Shown in pieces: positions 16,348 to 25,837 of a stretch of 64,000 bases of DNA; position 1 is the first letter of the stretch, and every line of letters begins with the position of its first letter. Origin of the DNA: Nonomuraea dietziae (lineage in GTDB: Bacteria > Actinomycetota > Actinomycetes > Streptosporangiales > Streptosporangiaceae). The position numbers were made by a program, and so were the translations under genes. Under the pieces are notes generated by a model, which saw only the letters and a program-made list of their open reading frames with translations, searched no databases and had not been told where the DNA came from. Where the stretch lies: NCBI RefSeq assembly GCF_014195505.1, contig NZ_JACIBV010000001.1, positions 7,812,001 to 7,876,000 of the forward strand, in the 5' to 3' direction.

Positions 16348-17283
16348 GTGATTGATGTGAAGCGGCTCGTCCTGCTCAGGGACTTCGCCGAGTACGGCAC
16401 CGTCACAGCCGTCGCCGAGCTCCACGGCGTGACGCCGTCCGCGGTGTCGCAGCAACTGCGGATCCTGGAAACCGAGGCAGGCGCCGCTCTCCTGCGGAGA
16501 GAGGGACGGATGGTCCGGCTCACCGCCGCGGGATCCACGCTCGCCGCCGAGTGCGAGCAGGTGCTGGCGGCTCTCGAACGCGCGAAAGGCGCCGTTCGCG
16601 CGCTCGACGGCGAGGTGGGCGGCGAGCTGGTGATCGGCTGCCTGCCCAGTGGACTGGAAACGCTGGCAGCGCCGCTGGCATCGAGCCTGGTGCGCGCGCA
16701 TCCGGGGCTGCGTGTCCGTATCGTCGAGGCCGAGCCCGAGGAGGCGCTGCCGCTGCTCAGGCAGCGCACTCTCGACGTGGCGCTGACCTACCGCTACCCC
16801 CACCTGGGCATGCCCCTGCCGGAGGGGCTGGTCGCGCAGGCGCTGTTCGACGATCCGCTCGTGCTGGCCGTACCGGAGGAACTGGGGGAGATCGACGGTC
16901 TGGCCGCGCTCCCGCACCAGCCGTGGATCACCACACCGGCGCCGAGCGCGTGTCGCGACGTGATGACGCACGCCTGCCAGAGCGCGGGCTTCACCCCGGT
17001 CATCGAGCGCAGTTACCGCGACCTCCGCTCCGCGCTGGCGCTGGTCGCCGCGGGCCTCGGGGTGACGATCCTGCCCATGATGCTGTGCAGGACGCCGCCG
17101 CGGGGACTCGCCCTCATCACCCTGCCGGGCAAGGGGCGGACGATCGAGGCCGTGGTCCGCGCAGGGACGGAGTCCCATCCGGCCATCGCCGCCGCCCTCC
17201 ATCACCTTTCTGTCAGTGAATCAGCGGTCGTTCCGGATCCACCAGCCGGAAGGCGGGCGGGCGATGTGCGGGCCGGCAGGTGA
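16348..17283 (+). CDS. LysR-family transcriptional regulator
   Basis: 311 residues. N-terminal winged helix (VKRLVLLRDFAEYGTVTAVAELHGVTPSAVSQQL) and a two-lobed LysR substrate domain from about residue 90 (ELVIGCLPSG). GTG 16348 gives the usual MIDVKRL-type start; an in-frame GTG 6 bp upstream is possible. It probably regulates the divergent SDR gene. The C-terminal end is immediately followed by the remnant of an ABC ATPase. Confidence 0.88.
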   Translation: MIDVKRLVLLRDFAEYGTVTAVAELHGVTPSAVSQQLRILETEAGAALLRREGRMVRLTAAGSTLAAECEQVLAALERAKGAVRALDGEVGGELVIGCLPSGLETLAAPLASSLVRAHPGLRVRIVEAEPEEALPLLRQRTLDVALTYRYPHLGMPLPEGLVAQALFDDPLVLAVPEELGEIDGLAALPHQPWITTPAPSACRDVMTHACQSAGFTPVIERSYRDLRSALALVAAGLGVTILPMMLCRTPPRGLALITLPGKGRTIEAVVRAGTESHPAIAAALHHLSVSESAVVPDPPAGRRAGDVRAGR

Positions 17284-17298
17284 CGCCATCGTCGAGGT

Positions 17299-17528
17299 AT
17301 GGGAACACAGGGGATACCCGCGCTCTTGGTCACCGGCTGCACAAGAGCTTCGGAGACCATGTCGCGGTCGATCACGTCGAGCTGACGGTCCCCGCAGGAT
17401 CGTTCTACGGCCTGGTCGGGCCGAACGGCGCGGGCAAGACGACGACCCTGGCGATGGCGGTGGGCTCTTCAAGGTGCTGGGCGGGGGAACAGCAGGACCG
17501 GTCGGTCCGCCAACCGGCAGGGACGTAG
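17299..17528 (+). pseudogene. ABC-2 type transporter ATPase, frameshifted 5' fragment
   Basis: The ATG at 17299 reads MGTQGIPALLVTG, then one base is missing near 17336. In the next frame the sequence continues as LHKSFGDHVAVDHVELTVPAG followed by YGLVGPNGAGKTTTLAMAVG, a typical Walker A region. Similarity ends there, about 50 residues in; the rest of the ATPase and any permease are gone. The fragment runs straight into an intact histidine kinase and response regulator. The usual order ATPase-permease-kinase-regulator suggests a deletion removed the transporter. Confidence 0.8.
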
Positions 17529-17538
17529 GGTCGGCATC

Positions 17539-18747
17539 ATGACGGACCCGTACCCCCCATCGCGGTGGGAGCGACGCTTCGATCGCCTCGTCGAGGTGGT
17601 CCCCTTCATCTGCCTGGGCACCGCGGCGGTCATCAGCCTCTCGGCGCCTGACCAGCCCTGGGAGAAGCGGCTGGTGACGCTGGGGCTGGCGGCAGTGGCA
17701 CTGGCCTGGATCCTCTGCGCCCACGTGCTGCTGCCCGCGCGATGGCGGCAGCGAACGGGTGTCACCGTCGTCCACTTCGTCGGCGTGCTCGTCACGGCGG
17801 CGATCCTGACGCTCCACGATCCGATCTTCGCCATCCATACGATCTCCGGATTCTTCCTGGCCGCCCAGTTCGCCCCGTCGAGGTGGACGTTCGCCGCGGT
17901 CGCCGCCACCTCCATCGTCCTGTACGGCACCGTCCTGGACTGGTCGGAGGCGAACGTGCAGTTGGTCCTCTTCCACGCCGCGATCGTGGCCGTGCAGACG
18001 CTCTCCATCGGCGGCGGCGTCATGATGAGCATCAAGATCGAGGAGCGGCAGCTGAAATACCGCAAGGCCCTCGCCGACCTGGAGGCCATGATGGAGGAGA
18101 ACGCCGGGCTGCAGGTCCAGCTGATGACGCAGGCCCGTGAGGCGGGTGTGCTCGACGAGCGGCAGCGGATGGCCAGGGAGATCCACGACACCCTCGCCCA
18201 GGGCCTCACCGGGATCATCACGCAGCTCAGGGCGGCCAAGAGGGTCGAGGACATGCGCCCGCACGTCGACCTCGCGCTCACCCTCGCCCAGGAGAACCTG
18301 GCCGAGGCGCGGCGGTCCGTCCAGGCGCTGAGCCCGCTCGAGCTGGAAGAGGCCCACCTGCCAGAGGCCCTGTCGGCGATGGCGCGGAACTGGGCCGGCG
18401 GCTCGGGAATCGACCTGCACGTCGAGGTCACCGGAGAGAGCCGGCCGCTCAGCCCGGCCATCGAGGTCACCCTGTTCCGCGTCGCCCAGGAGGCCCTGAC
18501 CAATGTCGCCAAGCACGCCGGCGCCTCACGGGTCGGCCTGACGCTCTCGTACGCCGGCGACGTCGTCCTGCTCGACATCCGCGACGATGGGGCAGGCATC
18601 GGCGCCGAGAGCGGGAGGGGATTCGGGTTGAGCAGCATGAGGCAGCGCGTCCGCGGGGTCGGCGGCACCCTGGAGATCGAGAGCACCCCCGGCGAGGGGA
18701 CCGCCGTCAGCGTCGGTGTCCCGGCCCTGCAGGCGGTCACGGCATGA
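17539..18747 (+). CDS. Sensor histidine kinase (HisKA_3, NarL-system type)
   Basis: 402 residues. Five or so N-terminal membrane segments (to about residue 165) without a large extracellular loop, a coiled linker, then the dimerisation/phosphoacceptor motif MAREIHDTLAQG (His is the phosphorylation site). A HATPase_c domain has NVAKHAG (N box), DDGAGIG and GFGLSSMRQR. This intramembrane-sensing type usually controls neighbouring ABC exporters. The neighbouring exporter is a broken fragment, so the present output is unclear. It overlaps the response regulator gene by 4 bp. Confidence 0.92.
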   Translation: MTDPYPPSRWERRFDRLVEVVPFICLGTAAVISLSAPDQPWEKRLVTLGLAAVALAWILCAHVLLPARWRQRTGVTVVHFVGVLVTAAILTLHDPIFAIHTISGFFLAAQFAPSRWTFAAVAATSIVLYGTVLDWSEANVQLVLFHAAIVAVQTLSIGGGVMMSIKIEERQLKYRKALADLEAMMEENAGLQVQLMTQAREAGVLDERQRMAREIHDTLAQGLTGIITQLRAAKRVEDMRPHVDLALTLAQENLAEARRSVQALSPLELEEAHLPEALSAMARNWAGGSGIDLHVEVTGESRPLSPAIEVTLFRVAQEALTNVAKHAGASRVGLTLSYAGDVVLLDIRDDGAGIGAESGRGFGLSSMRQRVRGVGGTLEIESTPGEGTAVSVGVPALQAVTA

Positions 18748-19364
18748 TCAGGCTGCTGATCGTCGACGACCACCCGATCGTGCGTGGCGGCCTGCGCGCC
18801 GCCTTCGAGGCCGAGCCCGGTATCGAGGTGGCAGGCGAGGCGTCCAACGGCCGCGAGGGCGTCGAGCGGGCCGGAGCCCTCGCCGTCGACGTCGTCCTGA
18901 TGGATCTGCGGATGCCGGAGATGGACGGCGTCACCGCGATCGCCGCCATGCGTGAGGCTCACCCTGAGATCAAGGTACTCGTGCTGACGACCTTCGACAG
19001 CGACGCGGACGTGCTGCCCGCGATCGAGGCGGGGGCCACCGGTTACATGCTCAAGGACGCCCCGACCGAGGAGCTCCTGCGGGCCGTGCACGCCGCCGCG
19101 GCAGGCGAGCCCGTGCTGTCGCCGTCGGTCGCCGGACGGCTGATGGGCCAGATCCGCAAGCCCACGAAGGCCGTCCTCACCGAACGGGAGCTGCAGGTGC
19201 TCCAGCTCGTCGCCGACGGCGCGTCCAACCGTCAGGCCGCCGCCAAACTGTTCATCAGCGAGGCGAGCATCAAGACGCACCTGCTGCACGTCTACGGCAA
19301 ACTCGGCGTGCGCGACCGGGCCGCCGCCGTGGGCGAGGCCTACCGTCGCGGCCTGCTCGCCTGA
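18744..19364 (+). CDS. NarL/LuxR-type response regulator
   Basis: 206 residues. The receiver domain has acidic DD near residues 8-9, phosphoacceptor Asp in VVLMDLRMPEMDG and conserved Lys in YMLKDAP. A LuxR HTH (LTEREVL-like LTERELQVLQLVADGASNRQ) closes the protein. Cognate partner of the kinase with which it is coupled by ATGA. Its original target was probably the lost ABC transporter. Confidence 0.94.
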   Translation: MIRLLIVDDHPIVRGGLRAAFEAEPGIEVAGEASNGREGVERAGALAVDVVLMDLRMPEMDGVTAIAAMREAHPEIKVLVLTTFDSDADVLPAIEAGATGYMLKDAPTEELLRAVHAAAAGEPVLSPSVAGRLMGQIRKPTKAVLTERELQVLQLVADGASNRQAAAKLFISEASIKTHLLHVYGKLGVRDRAAAVGEAYRRGLLA

Positions 19365-19396
19365 GCACCGGCGGGGGTCGCCGGCCTGGAGCCCAG

Positions 19397-19426
19397 CCTC
19401 GCCCCCTCCTGATGGAGGGGGCGAGG
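19397..19426. terminator. Perfect 13-bp hairpin between convergent genes
   Basis: CCTCGCCCCCTCC and its exact complement enclose a TGAT loop. It sits between the response regulator (plus) and the protease (minus), seven bases before the protease stop. Strong bidirectional terminator. Confidence 0.8.
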
Positions 19427-19433
19427 GAGGACG

Positions 19434-22400
19434 TCACGGCTTGTCGGGCCGCTCCGAGATGCGGACGAAGCTGACGATCGGCGCGCCCTTACGCGCCGCG
19501 AAGCGCACGTTGAGCTGCCCGTCGGTCACCTTCACCGTGTGCTGCCTGGTCACCGCGGTGTAGGTGCCCGCCTCGAGCGCCAGGTCGAGCGCCGGGATCG
19601 CCAGCTGGCCCTCGACGATCACGTCGAACACGCGCCTGCCCATCCCCGTCGACCTGGTCTCCGCGAAGCCCAGCTCGACGGTGTACGTGCCGGAGGGGAC
19701 GTTGTCGAAGCGGTACTCCAGCATGTTCTCCCTGACCCGCCTGAACAGCTCCTGTTCGGTCGTGCCCTTGATGGTCCTCGTCGTGGTGTGCGTCGAGGTG
19801 GAGGTGGCCACGTAGCCGTGTGCGCCCTGGGCGTACTTCCTGTCTGCGGTCCAGGTGTCGCCCTCGCCGTCCGTCAGGGCCCTGGCGCCGCCCGCGTCGA
19901 CGGCCACCTGGAGCTTCGGCACCGCGACCGTCACCCTGATCTCGATGACCGGCTGGCGACCGCTGGCCGAGCGGACGGTCAGCGTGCCCGCCCGTACGCC
20001 GCCCGGCTGGAGGCCGGCGCTGGAGACGGAGATCTTCAGCGCCGCCGACTGGCCCTTGGCCAGCTCTCCCGCGGCCGGGGCCACGGTGAGCCATGCCGCG
20101 TCGGCCGTCGCGGTGTAGGCGGTGGGCGAACCGAGGTTGGTGAGCTCCACCGTGCGGGCCCTGCTCGCCTCCGCGGGCATCACCACCGTCACCTCGGCCA
20201 CAGAGGCGCTCACCCTGCCGGTGACGAGCGCGGTGTCGATCCTGGTGAGCGTGCCGGGCGCGATCGTCACCTGCTGGGAGAAGGTGCCGTAGTGCTCCCT
20301 CGAGACCTCCACCGTGTAGTCGCCCGACGGCACCTGCCCGTAGAAGGCGCCGTCCGCGCCGGTGGTGAACGTCGCCACGTCGCCGATCTTCACCTGGGCC
20401 CCGGCGAGCGGGTCGCCGTCGTTGGCGTCGGTGACGGCGCCGATCGCCAGGCCGTGCCTGCTCGCCGTCACCGCCAGGCTCTGCCCGTCGGTCAGCGCCG
20501 CGGTGTTGTAGGAGTACAGCAGGCCGTCGGTGCCGCCCGCGTTCTCGATGCCGACGGTGGCGCTGGAGCCGCGTTCCCGCTCGCTGTCCACGTCCTTGTA
20601 GCGGTAGCCGATCGAGCCGTCCTCGCCGAGCAGGACGGAGAACGACATCCGCTGCGTGGTGTCGGAGTAGAAGGTGACGTTCCGCCACTCGATCACGAAG
20701 GTCCTGCGTGGTGCGGTGCCGCTCGTCGCGGTGTAGACGCCCGCCTGGGCGTCCACCGACAGGTCGTCCCAGAACGGGTAGACCGCCAGGTTGGGTGCGC
20801 CGGTCGAGGGGAGGGTGGTGTTGCTGCCGGTGGTCGCCCTGTCGGCCGCGAAGGTGGCGAAGCCGTTGGTGGTCACCCAGGCGCGTGACTGTCCCGTGCC
20901 GTAGTAGGGGACGGTGAACGGCAGCGTCACCTGCGTCGCCTCGTCGTCGCCCGTGAGCGCGAGCCTGTCGGTGCCCGCCACGTAGGCGTCGGAGCCGCTC
21001 CTGCAGGTGTAGCCGAAGTTGTCGCCGCGCAGCGGCAGCTCGATGTCCTTGGTCACGTCGCCCGCGACGCTGACCTCGGCGGTGGCGCTGCTGGAGCAGC
21101 GGGAGGCGGGCGTGACGGTGAGCTCGTAGGCGCCGTGCGGCAGCGTCAGCCGGTACCTGCCCGAGGCGTCGGTGACCGCGCTGACCGGCGTGCCCCTGGC
21201 GGCCACCGTGGCGCCGGCCTCAGGCGCGCCGGCGGTGGTGACCGTGCCCGACACCACCGCGGAGGCGGCCGGGGTCAGCGTCACGTCCGTCGTCGCGCTC
21301 TGCTCGGCGACCACCGAGGCGGTCGCGGTGGCCTGGCCGTAGCCGAACTTGGTCACCGTGATCTGGTAGTCGCCCGGCACCAGGCGCGGCAGGCTGTAGG
21401 CGCCGTCCTGCGCCGTGGTCACGGTACGGCTCAGCGGGCCCGTCACGGAGACCGTGGCGCCCGCGAGCGGCGCCCCCTCCGCGCTGACCGTGCCCTTCAG
21501 CTCGCCGAGCCCCTCGCGTGGCGCGGCGTTGACGGCGGCGAAGGCGTCGAGGCGGCCCTCGCCCCACACGTTGTTGTCGGCCGCGGTGCCGCCGCAGGTG
21601 GTGTCGCTGACGTCGATCGCGGTGCTGTCGAGCAGCGGCCGGGTCGCCGCGATGTCCCCCTGCAGGCGCGGCGAGGCCGACCAGATCAGCGCCACCGTGG
21701 CCGCGACGTGCGGCGAGGCCATCGAGGTGCCGGTGAAGCTGCTGTATCCGCCGCCCGGCACCGACGAGCGGACGTTCACGGCGGGAGCGGAGATGTTGGG
21801 CTTGATCTCGCCGTTCTCGCCCTCACCCTTGCTGGACCGGTTGTAGACGACGTTGTTCACGTCGAACCCGCCGGTGCTGTAGCTGGCCACGTACTGCCCT
21901 GGCGAGCCGCTGGTACGGCAGGCGGGCCCCTCGTTGCCGTTGGCGAACATGGGGAAGATCCCTGCCGCGATCCACGCGTCGACCGTCGCCTTGTACCAGG
22001 GGTCGAAGCCCGCCCCGCCCCAGGAGTTGTTGACGATGTCGGGAGCCAGGTCGGGGCGCGGGTTGGCGCCGGTCAGGTCCGTCGGCGCCAGCACCCACTG
22101 ACCGGCCGCGAGCAGCGAGGCGTCCGTGCAGGTCTGGCCCTCGCAGCCCTTGGCCGCGATCCACGTGGCGCCGGGCGCGACGCCGATGCCGGAAGCGCCC
22201 ACCATGGTGCCCATGACGTGGGTGCCGTGGCCGTTGTTGTCACACGGGGCCGGGCTGGGGCAGATGCCCGCCGGGTCGAACCAGTTGTAGTTGTGGTCGT
22301 GACCGCCTGCCGAGGTCCTGCCCCGGTACTGCGCGGCGATCTCCGGGTGGTCGAACTGCGCGCCGGTGTCGATGTGCGCGACGACGATCCCCTCGCCCCT

Positions 22401-22928
22401 GGCGCCCAGCTCGTTCCAGACGCGGGGCGCGTTGATCCGGTCCACGTTCCACTCGACCGCGTTGACCTTCGCCTCCGCCGTGCCGGGGACGGGCTTGGGC
22501 AGGGAGAGCGTCCTGACCGGCTCGATGGCCGTCACCTCGGGCAGCTCGGCGATCTCGGCGGCGAGCTTGGCGTCGGCTGTGACGGTGACCGCGTTGACGA
22601 TCCAGAATGGCGTGAACTCCGCGTCGCGCGCGTCGAGCAGCTTGCGGAGGTTCGCCTGGGAGGACCTGGCGTGCTGTGACTTGGCCGTGTAGACCTGCTT
22701 GGCCTTGTCGTCCTTGGTGGTGGCCCGGTGCGCGGCGGTGAGGCTGGCCTCGCCCTTCAACCGCACCCAGAATGTCGCCTTGTCGTCCTTGGCCAGGTCG
22801 GCGCGGACGGCTTCACTGATCTTCTGCGGTTCCGGTGCTGCGTGGGCCAGGCCGTGGGGGAGGAGAAGGGAGAGCACGGCGAGGATCCCTAACAGGACCG
22901 CTCGACGGCGCCGGGGGGTGTGGGTCAC
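19434..22928 (-). CDS. Secreted subtilisin-like (S8) protease with carboxypeptidase-regulatory and malectin domains
   Basis: 1164 residues. Signal peptide to about residue 30 (AHA-A). An inhibitor-like prodomain runs to about 145. The S8 catalytic domain has Asp187 (AHIDTGAQFDHPE), His234 (NNGHGTHVMGT) and Ser in FTGTSMASPHVAATVALI. Carboxypeptidase-regulatory-like Ig folds follow (GTVSAEGAPLAGATVSVTG and a second copy), then a beta-rich segment, another such fold (DANDGDPLAGAQVKIGD), and a C-terminal malectin-like domain (AVDAGGARALTDGEGDTW to FVRIS) likely to bind carbohydrate. It is a large extracellular protease. Monocistronic; starts with GTG or ATG at 22928 ahead of MTHTPRRRRAVLLG. Confidence 0.93.
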   Translation of the reverse strand: MTHTPRRRRAVLLGILAVLSLLLPHGLAHAAPEPQKISEAVRADLAKDDKATFWVRLKGEASLTAAHRATTKDDKAKQVYTAKSQHARSSQANLRKLLDARDAEFTPFWIVNAVTVTADAKLAAEIAELPEVTAIEPVRTLSLPKPVPGTAEAKVNAVEWNVDRINAPRVWNELGARGEGIVVAHIDTGAQFDHPEIAAQYRGRTSAGGHDHNYNWFDPAGICPSPAPCDNNGHGTHVMGTMVGASGIGVAPGATWIAAKGCEGQTCTDASLLAAGQWVLAPTDLTGANPRPDLAPDIVNNSWGGAGFDPWYKATVDAWIAAGIFPMFANGNEGPACRTSGSPGQYVASYSTGGFDVNNVVYNRSSKGEGENGEIKPNISAPAVNVRSSVPGGGYSSFTGTSMASPHVAATVALIWSASPRLQGDIAATRPLLDSTAIDVSDTTCGGTAADNNVWGEGRLDAFAAVNAAPREGLGELKGTVSAEGAPLAGATVSVTGPLSRTVTTAQDGAYSLPRLVPGDYQITVTKFGYGQATATASVVAEQSATTDVTLTPAASAVVSGTVTTAGAPEAGATVAARGTPVSAVTDASGRYRLTLPHGAYELTVTPASRCSSSATAEVSVAGDVTKDIELPLRGDNFGYTCRSGSDAYVAGTDRLALTGDDEATQVTLPFTVPYYGTGQSRAWVTTNGFATFAADRATTGSNTTLPSTGAPNLAVYPFWDDLSVDAQAGVYTATSGTAPRRTFVIEWRNVTFYSDTTQRMSFSVLLGEDGSIGYRYKDVDSERERGSSATVGIENAGGTDGLLYSYNTAALTDGQSLAVTASRHGLAIGAVTDANDGDPLAGAQVKIGDVATFTTGADGAFYGQVPSGDYTVEVSREHYGTFSQQVTIAPGTLTRIDTALVTGRVSASVAEVTVVMPAEASRARTVELTNLGSPTAYTATADAAWLTVAPAAGELAKGQSAALKISVSSAGLQPGGVRAGTLTVRSASGRQPVIEIRVTVAVPKLQVAVDAGGARALTDGEGDTWTADRKYAQGAHGYVATSTSTHTTTRTIKGTTEQELFRRVRENMLEYRFDNVPSGTYTVELGFAETRSTGMGRRVFDVIVEGQLAIPALDLALEAGTYTAVTRQHTVKVTDGQLNVRFAARKGAPIVSFVRISERPDKP

Positions 22929-23078
22929 AGACGCTCCTAGACGATCTTTACCTCCATGTGGACGAAGCGTGACTCCCGTCAGTTACCTTTTCAAGGGGCA
23001 ACTGCGGCATATGTGGGAATTGTGACCTGTCGGCTCTCGGGGCGTCGTGTGCTGCGGACGGAGGGTGACGGGGGACCG

Positions 23079-23097
23079 CCGCGGCGTTGCGCCGCGG
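23079..23097 (-). terminator. Hairpin downstream of the sugar permease gene
   Basis: CCGCGGCG-TTG-CGCCGCGG, a perfect 8-bp G+C stem 19 bp beyond the permease stop codon. Probable terminator of the three-gene ABC operon. Confidence 0.55.
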
Positions 23098-23115
23098 GCA
23101 CCGGGGAGACCGGTG

Positions 23116-24207
23116 TCAACCGCCGCTGGAGGCCGACCGTCTGGTGTTCAGCTGGTCGAACCCGACCGCGACAAGGATGAGCACGCCGATGGCGATCTGC
23201 AGGTAGAAGGCGTTGATCGCCAGGAGGTTGCCGCCGTTGTTGAGGACCCCCATGATCAGGGCTCCGGTGGCGGCGCCGATCGCGCTTCCCTTCGCGCCGA
23301 ACAGGCTCGCGCCGCCGATGACACAGGCGGCGATCGCGCTGAGCTCGAAGCCCGTGCCGGCGGTGGGGATGCCCGCTCCCAGCCGGGAGGCCAGCAGCAC
23401 CCCGCCGAGACCGGCGAGCAGGCCAGAGATCATGTAGACCGAGATCGTCACCATCCGCACGGGTACACCCGCGAGGCGGGCCGACTCGGGATTGGAGCCG
23501 ACGGCGTAGATGTAGCGGCCGAAGACCGTCCGCGTGAGCACGAACCACATCACGGCGGTGACCGCGGCGGCGACGATGAGCAGGTTGGGAATGCCGAGGA
23601 TCGTGCCGTTGGCGATGACCTGGAACGCCTCGGGAACGCCCTGGATGGTCTGGGCGTCGGTGCTGACCAGGACTATCCCGCGGGCGATGCCGAGCATGCC
23701 AAGGGTCGCGATGAACGGCGGCAGCAGGGCCCTGGTCACCAGCAGGCCGTTGACGACCCCGAGCGCGGTGCCGATCCCCACGCCGAGCAGGATCGCCGGC
23801 ACGATCGGCATGCCTGCGACCAGGAACTGCGCGGTGGAGGCGCCTGACAGGCCGAGGATCGACCCGACCGACAGATCGATCCCGGCGGTCAGGATGACCA
23901 GGAGCTGGCCGACCGCGATGATCCCGAAGATCGCGACCTGCCGGGCGAGGTTGGACAGGTTGTTGCCGGTGAGGAACTCGTCGCTGGCAAGGGTGAGGGC
24001 GCCGATCGCGACGAGCAGGACGACGAGGCCGCCGCTCTCTCGTCCCGCGATGTCCCCCAGCGTGATGACTCGCCGCCTGGGCTCGGCCTGCTGCTCGGGC
24101 GACAGCCTGGCCCTCGGCACCGTCTCCAGCCCCGGCCCCTCACCGCCCGGCGGCTTGTTGGTGATCGTCGTGGTCTCGATCGGCTCACGCCAGATCAGCT
24201 TAGGCAT
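23116..24207 (-). CDS. Ribose-type sugar ABC transporter, permease
   Basis: 363 residues, RbsC/BPD_transp_2 family: about ten membrane segments, with GIDLSVGSILGLSGA and IGGASLFGAKGSAIGAATGALIMGVL as signature stretches. It has a longer cytoplasmic N-terminus (about 65 residues) than E. coli RbsC. The start at 24207 overlaps the ATPase gene by 8 bp. It forms the membrane channel with the ATPase and binding protein encoded upstream. Confidence 0.93.
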   Translation of the reverse strand: MPKLIWREPIETTTITNKPPGGEGPGLETVPRARLSPEQQAEPRRRVITLGDIAGRESGGLVVLLVAIGALTLASDEFLTGNNLSNLARQVAIFGIIAVGQLLVILTAGIDLSVGSILGLSGASTAQFLVAGMPIVPAILLGVGIGTALGVVNGLLVTRALLPPFIATLGMLGIARGIVLVSTDAQTIQGVPEAFQVIANGTILGIPNLLIVAAAVTAVMWFVLTRTVFGRYIYAVGSNPESARLAGVPVRMVTISVYMISGLLAGLGGVLLASRLGAGIPTAGTGFELSAIAACVIGGASLFGAKGSAIGAATGALIMGVLNNGGNLLAINAFYLQIAIGVLILVAVGFDQLNTRRSASSGG

Positions 24208-25837
24208 CTCGGCTTCCCCCTCCTGGGTCGTCGGGCGTCGGTGGAGTCGTGCGCCCAGGCGCTCGGACCTCACCCGAGACCGATGCGGTTCCGTCCGAGG
24301 CCGCGGGCGTCGCGGTCGCGTCCTCGGCGGCCGGGACCTCGGCGCCTCCGCTGCCGCTGGCCAGGCGGAGCACGTCCTCCTCGGTGGCCGATCCCGGAAG
24401 CTCGCCCGCCACCGCCCCGTCGCGCAGCACCAGGATGCGATCGGCGAGACCCAGCAGCTCAGGGAGGTACGACGACACCACGATGATCCCCAGCCCCTTC
24501 GCGGCCAGGTCTCCGATGACGGTGTACAGCTCTCCCTTGGCCCCGACATCGATGCCCTTCGTGGGCTCGTCGAACATCAGTACCTTCGGCTTGGTGAGCA
24601 GCCATCGGGCGAGCAGGACCTTCTGCTGGTTGCCGCCGGACAGCGTCGACACCGGCTGGTCGTAGGAACCGGCCCGCAGCCGCAGGCTGTCGAGCAGCCG
24701 ATCCGCCTCCTCGACCTGCTCGCGGCCGGGCAGCAGCCCGCGGCGGGAGCCGCTGCGCAGGCTGGCGATGGTGACGTTCTCCCGGATCGAGAGCTCCGGC
24801 AGCAGTCCCAGCACCTTCCGGTCCTCGGTGAGCAGTCCCACCCCGGCGTTCATCATCGCGCGTGGACCGGACGGTTTCACCGGCTTGCCGTCGACCTCCA
24901 GCTCACCGGCCACGACAGGAGCGGCGCCGAAGACGGACAGCAGCAGACCGCTCCGCCCCGAGCCGAGCAACCCGCCGATGCCGAGGATCTCCCCTGCTCC
25001 GACGTGGAGGTCGATGCTCGGCGAGCCCTCGAACCGGCGCAGCCCCCTGACCCGCAGCGCGGGCGTTCCCGCGTGCCGGTGGGTCTCCGGATAGAGGGAA
25101 CTGATCTCCCTGCCGACCATCGCGGTGATCAGCCGGTCCTCGTCGTAGTTGCTGATCGGCCCCGTCTCGGACAGGCTCCCGTCCCGCAGCACGGTCACCC
25201 AGTCGCCGATCTCGAACATCTCCTCGAGGCGGTGGGTCACGTAGAGCATCGCTATGCCGCGCTCGCGCAGCCGCAGGATGTGCTCGAGGAGCCGTGCGGA
25301 CTCCGCCTCGGTGAGCGCCGTGGTCGGCTCGTCGAACACGATCACCTTGACGGAGTCCGCGGTCAGCACCTTGGCGATCTCCACGAGCTGGCGCGTGGCC
25401 GCAGGGAGCCGCTCCACGATCGCGTCCGGGCTGAGGTCCGTCAGCCCTACCTCGTCGAGGGCCTGCCTGGCCCGGGTGCGCAACCGGTTCCTTGCGATGA
25501 TCCCGGTGCGCGAGGGGAGGCGGCCCATGAACAGGTTCTCCGCGACCGACAGGTGGGGGAGCAGGCTGAGCTCCTGGTAGACGGCCTGCACGCCGGCCGC
25601 GCGCACCGACGCGGGGGTCGGCGCGGTGACGGGGTGTCCCTCGATCTCGTAGCTGCCGCTGTCCCTGCGCAGCGCGCCCGTCAGCACCCGGATCAGGGTC
25701 GACTTGCCCGCGCCGTTCTCCCCCGCCAGGCAGTTCACCTGACCGGGGACCAGGCTGAGCGAGACGTCGCTCAGCGCCTGGACAGGGCCGAAGGCCTTGG
25801 AGACGCCCTGCAGTTCCACCACGGCCTGGACCATCAC
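24200..25837 (-). CDS. Ribose-type sugar ABC transporter, double ATPase
   Basis: 545 residues with two ABC domains. The first has Walker A GENGAGKST, Walker B VIVFDEPTTALT. The second has a degenerate P-loop (GLLGSGRSG) but intact signature LSGGNQQK and Walker B VLMFDEPTKGID, exactly the RbsA/MglA pattern. A Pro/Thr/Ala-rich tail of about 50 residues extends beyond the usual end. Coupled by 4 bp to the binding-protein gene and by 8 bp to the permease gene. Confidence 0.95.
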   Translation of the reverse strand: MMVQAVVELQGVSKAFGPVQALSDVSLSLVPGQVNCLAGENGAGKSTLIRVLTGALRRDSGSYEIEGHPVTAPTPASVRAAGVQAVYQELSLLPHLSVAENLFMGRLPSRTGIIARNRLRTRARQALDEVGLTDLSPDAIVERLPAATRQLVEIAKVLTADSVKVIVFDEPTTALTEAESARLLEHILRLRERGIAMLYVTHRLEEMFEIGDWVTVLRDGSLSETGPISNYDEDRLITAMVGREISSLYPETHRHAGTPALRVRGLRRFEGSPSIDLHVGAGEILGIGGLLGSGRSGLLLSVFGAAPVVAGELEVDGKPVKPSGPRAMMNAGVGLLTEDRKVLGLLPELSIRENVTIASLRSGSRRGLLPGREQVEEADRLLDSLRLRAGSYDQPVSTLSGGNQQKVLLARWLLTKPKVLMFDEPTKGIDVGAKGELYTVIGDLAAKGLGIIVVSSYLPELLGLADRILVLRDGAVAGELPGSATEEDVLRLASGSGGAEVPAAEDATATPAASDGTASVSGEVRAPGRTTPPTPDDPGGGSRDA

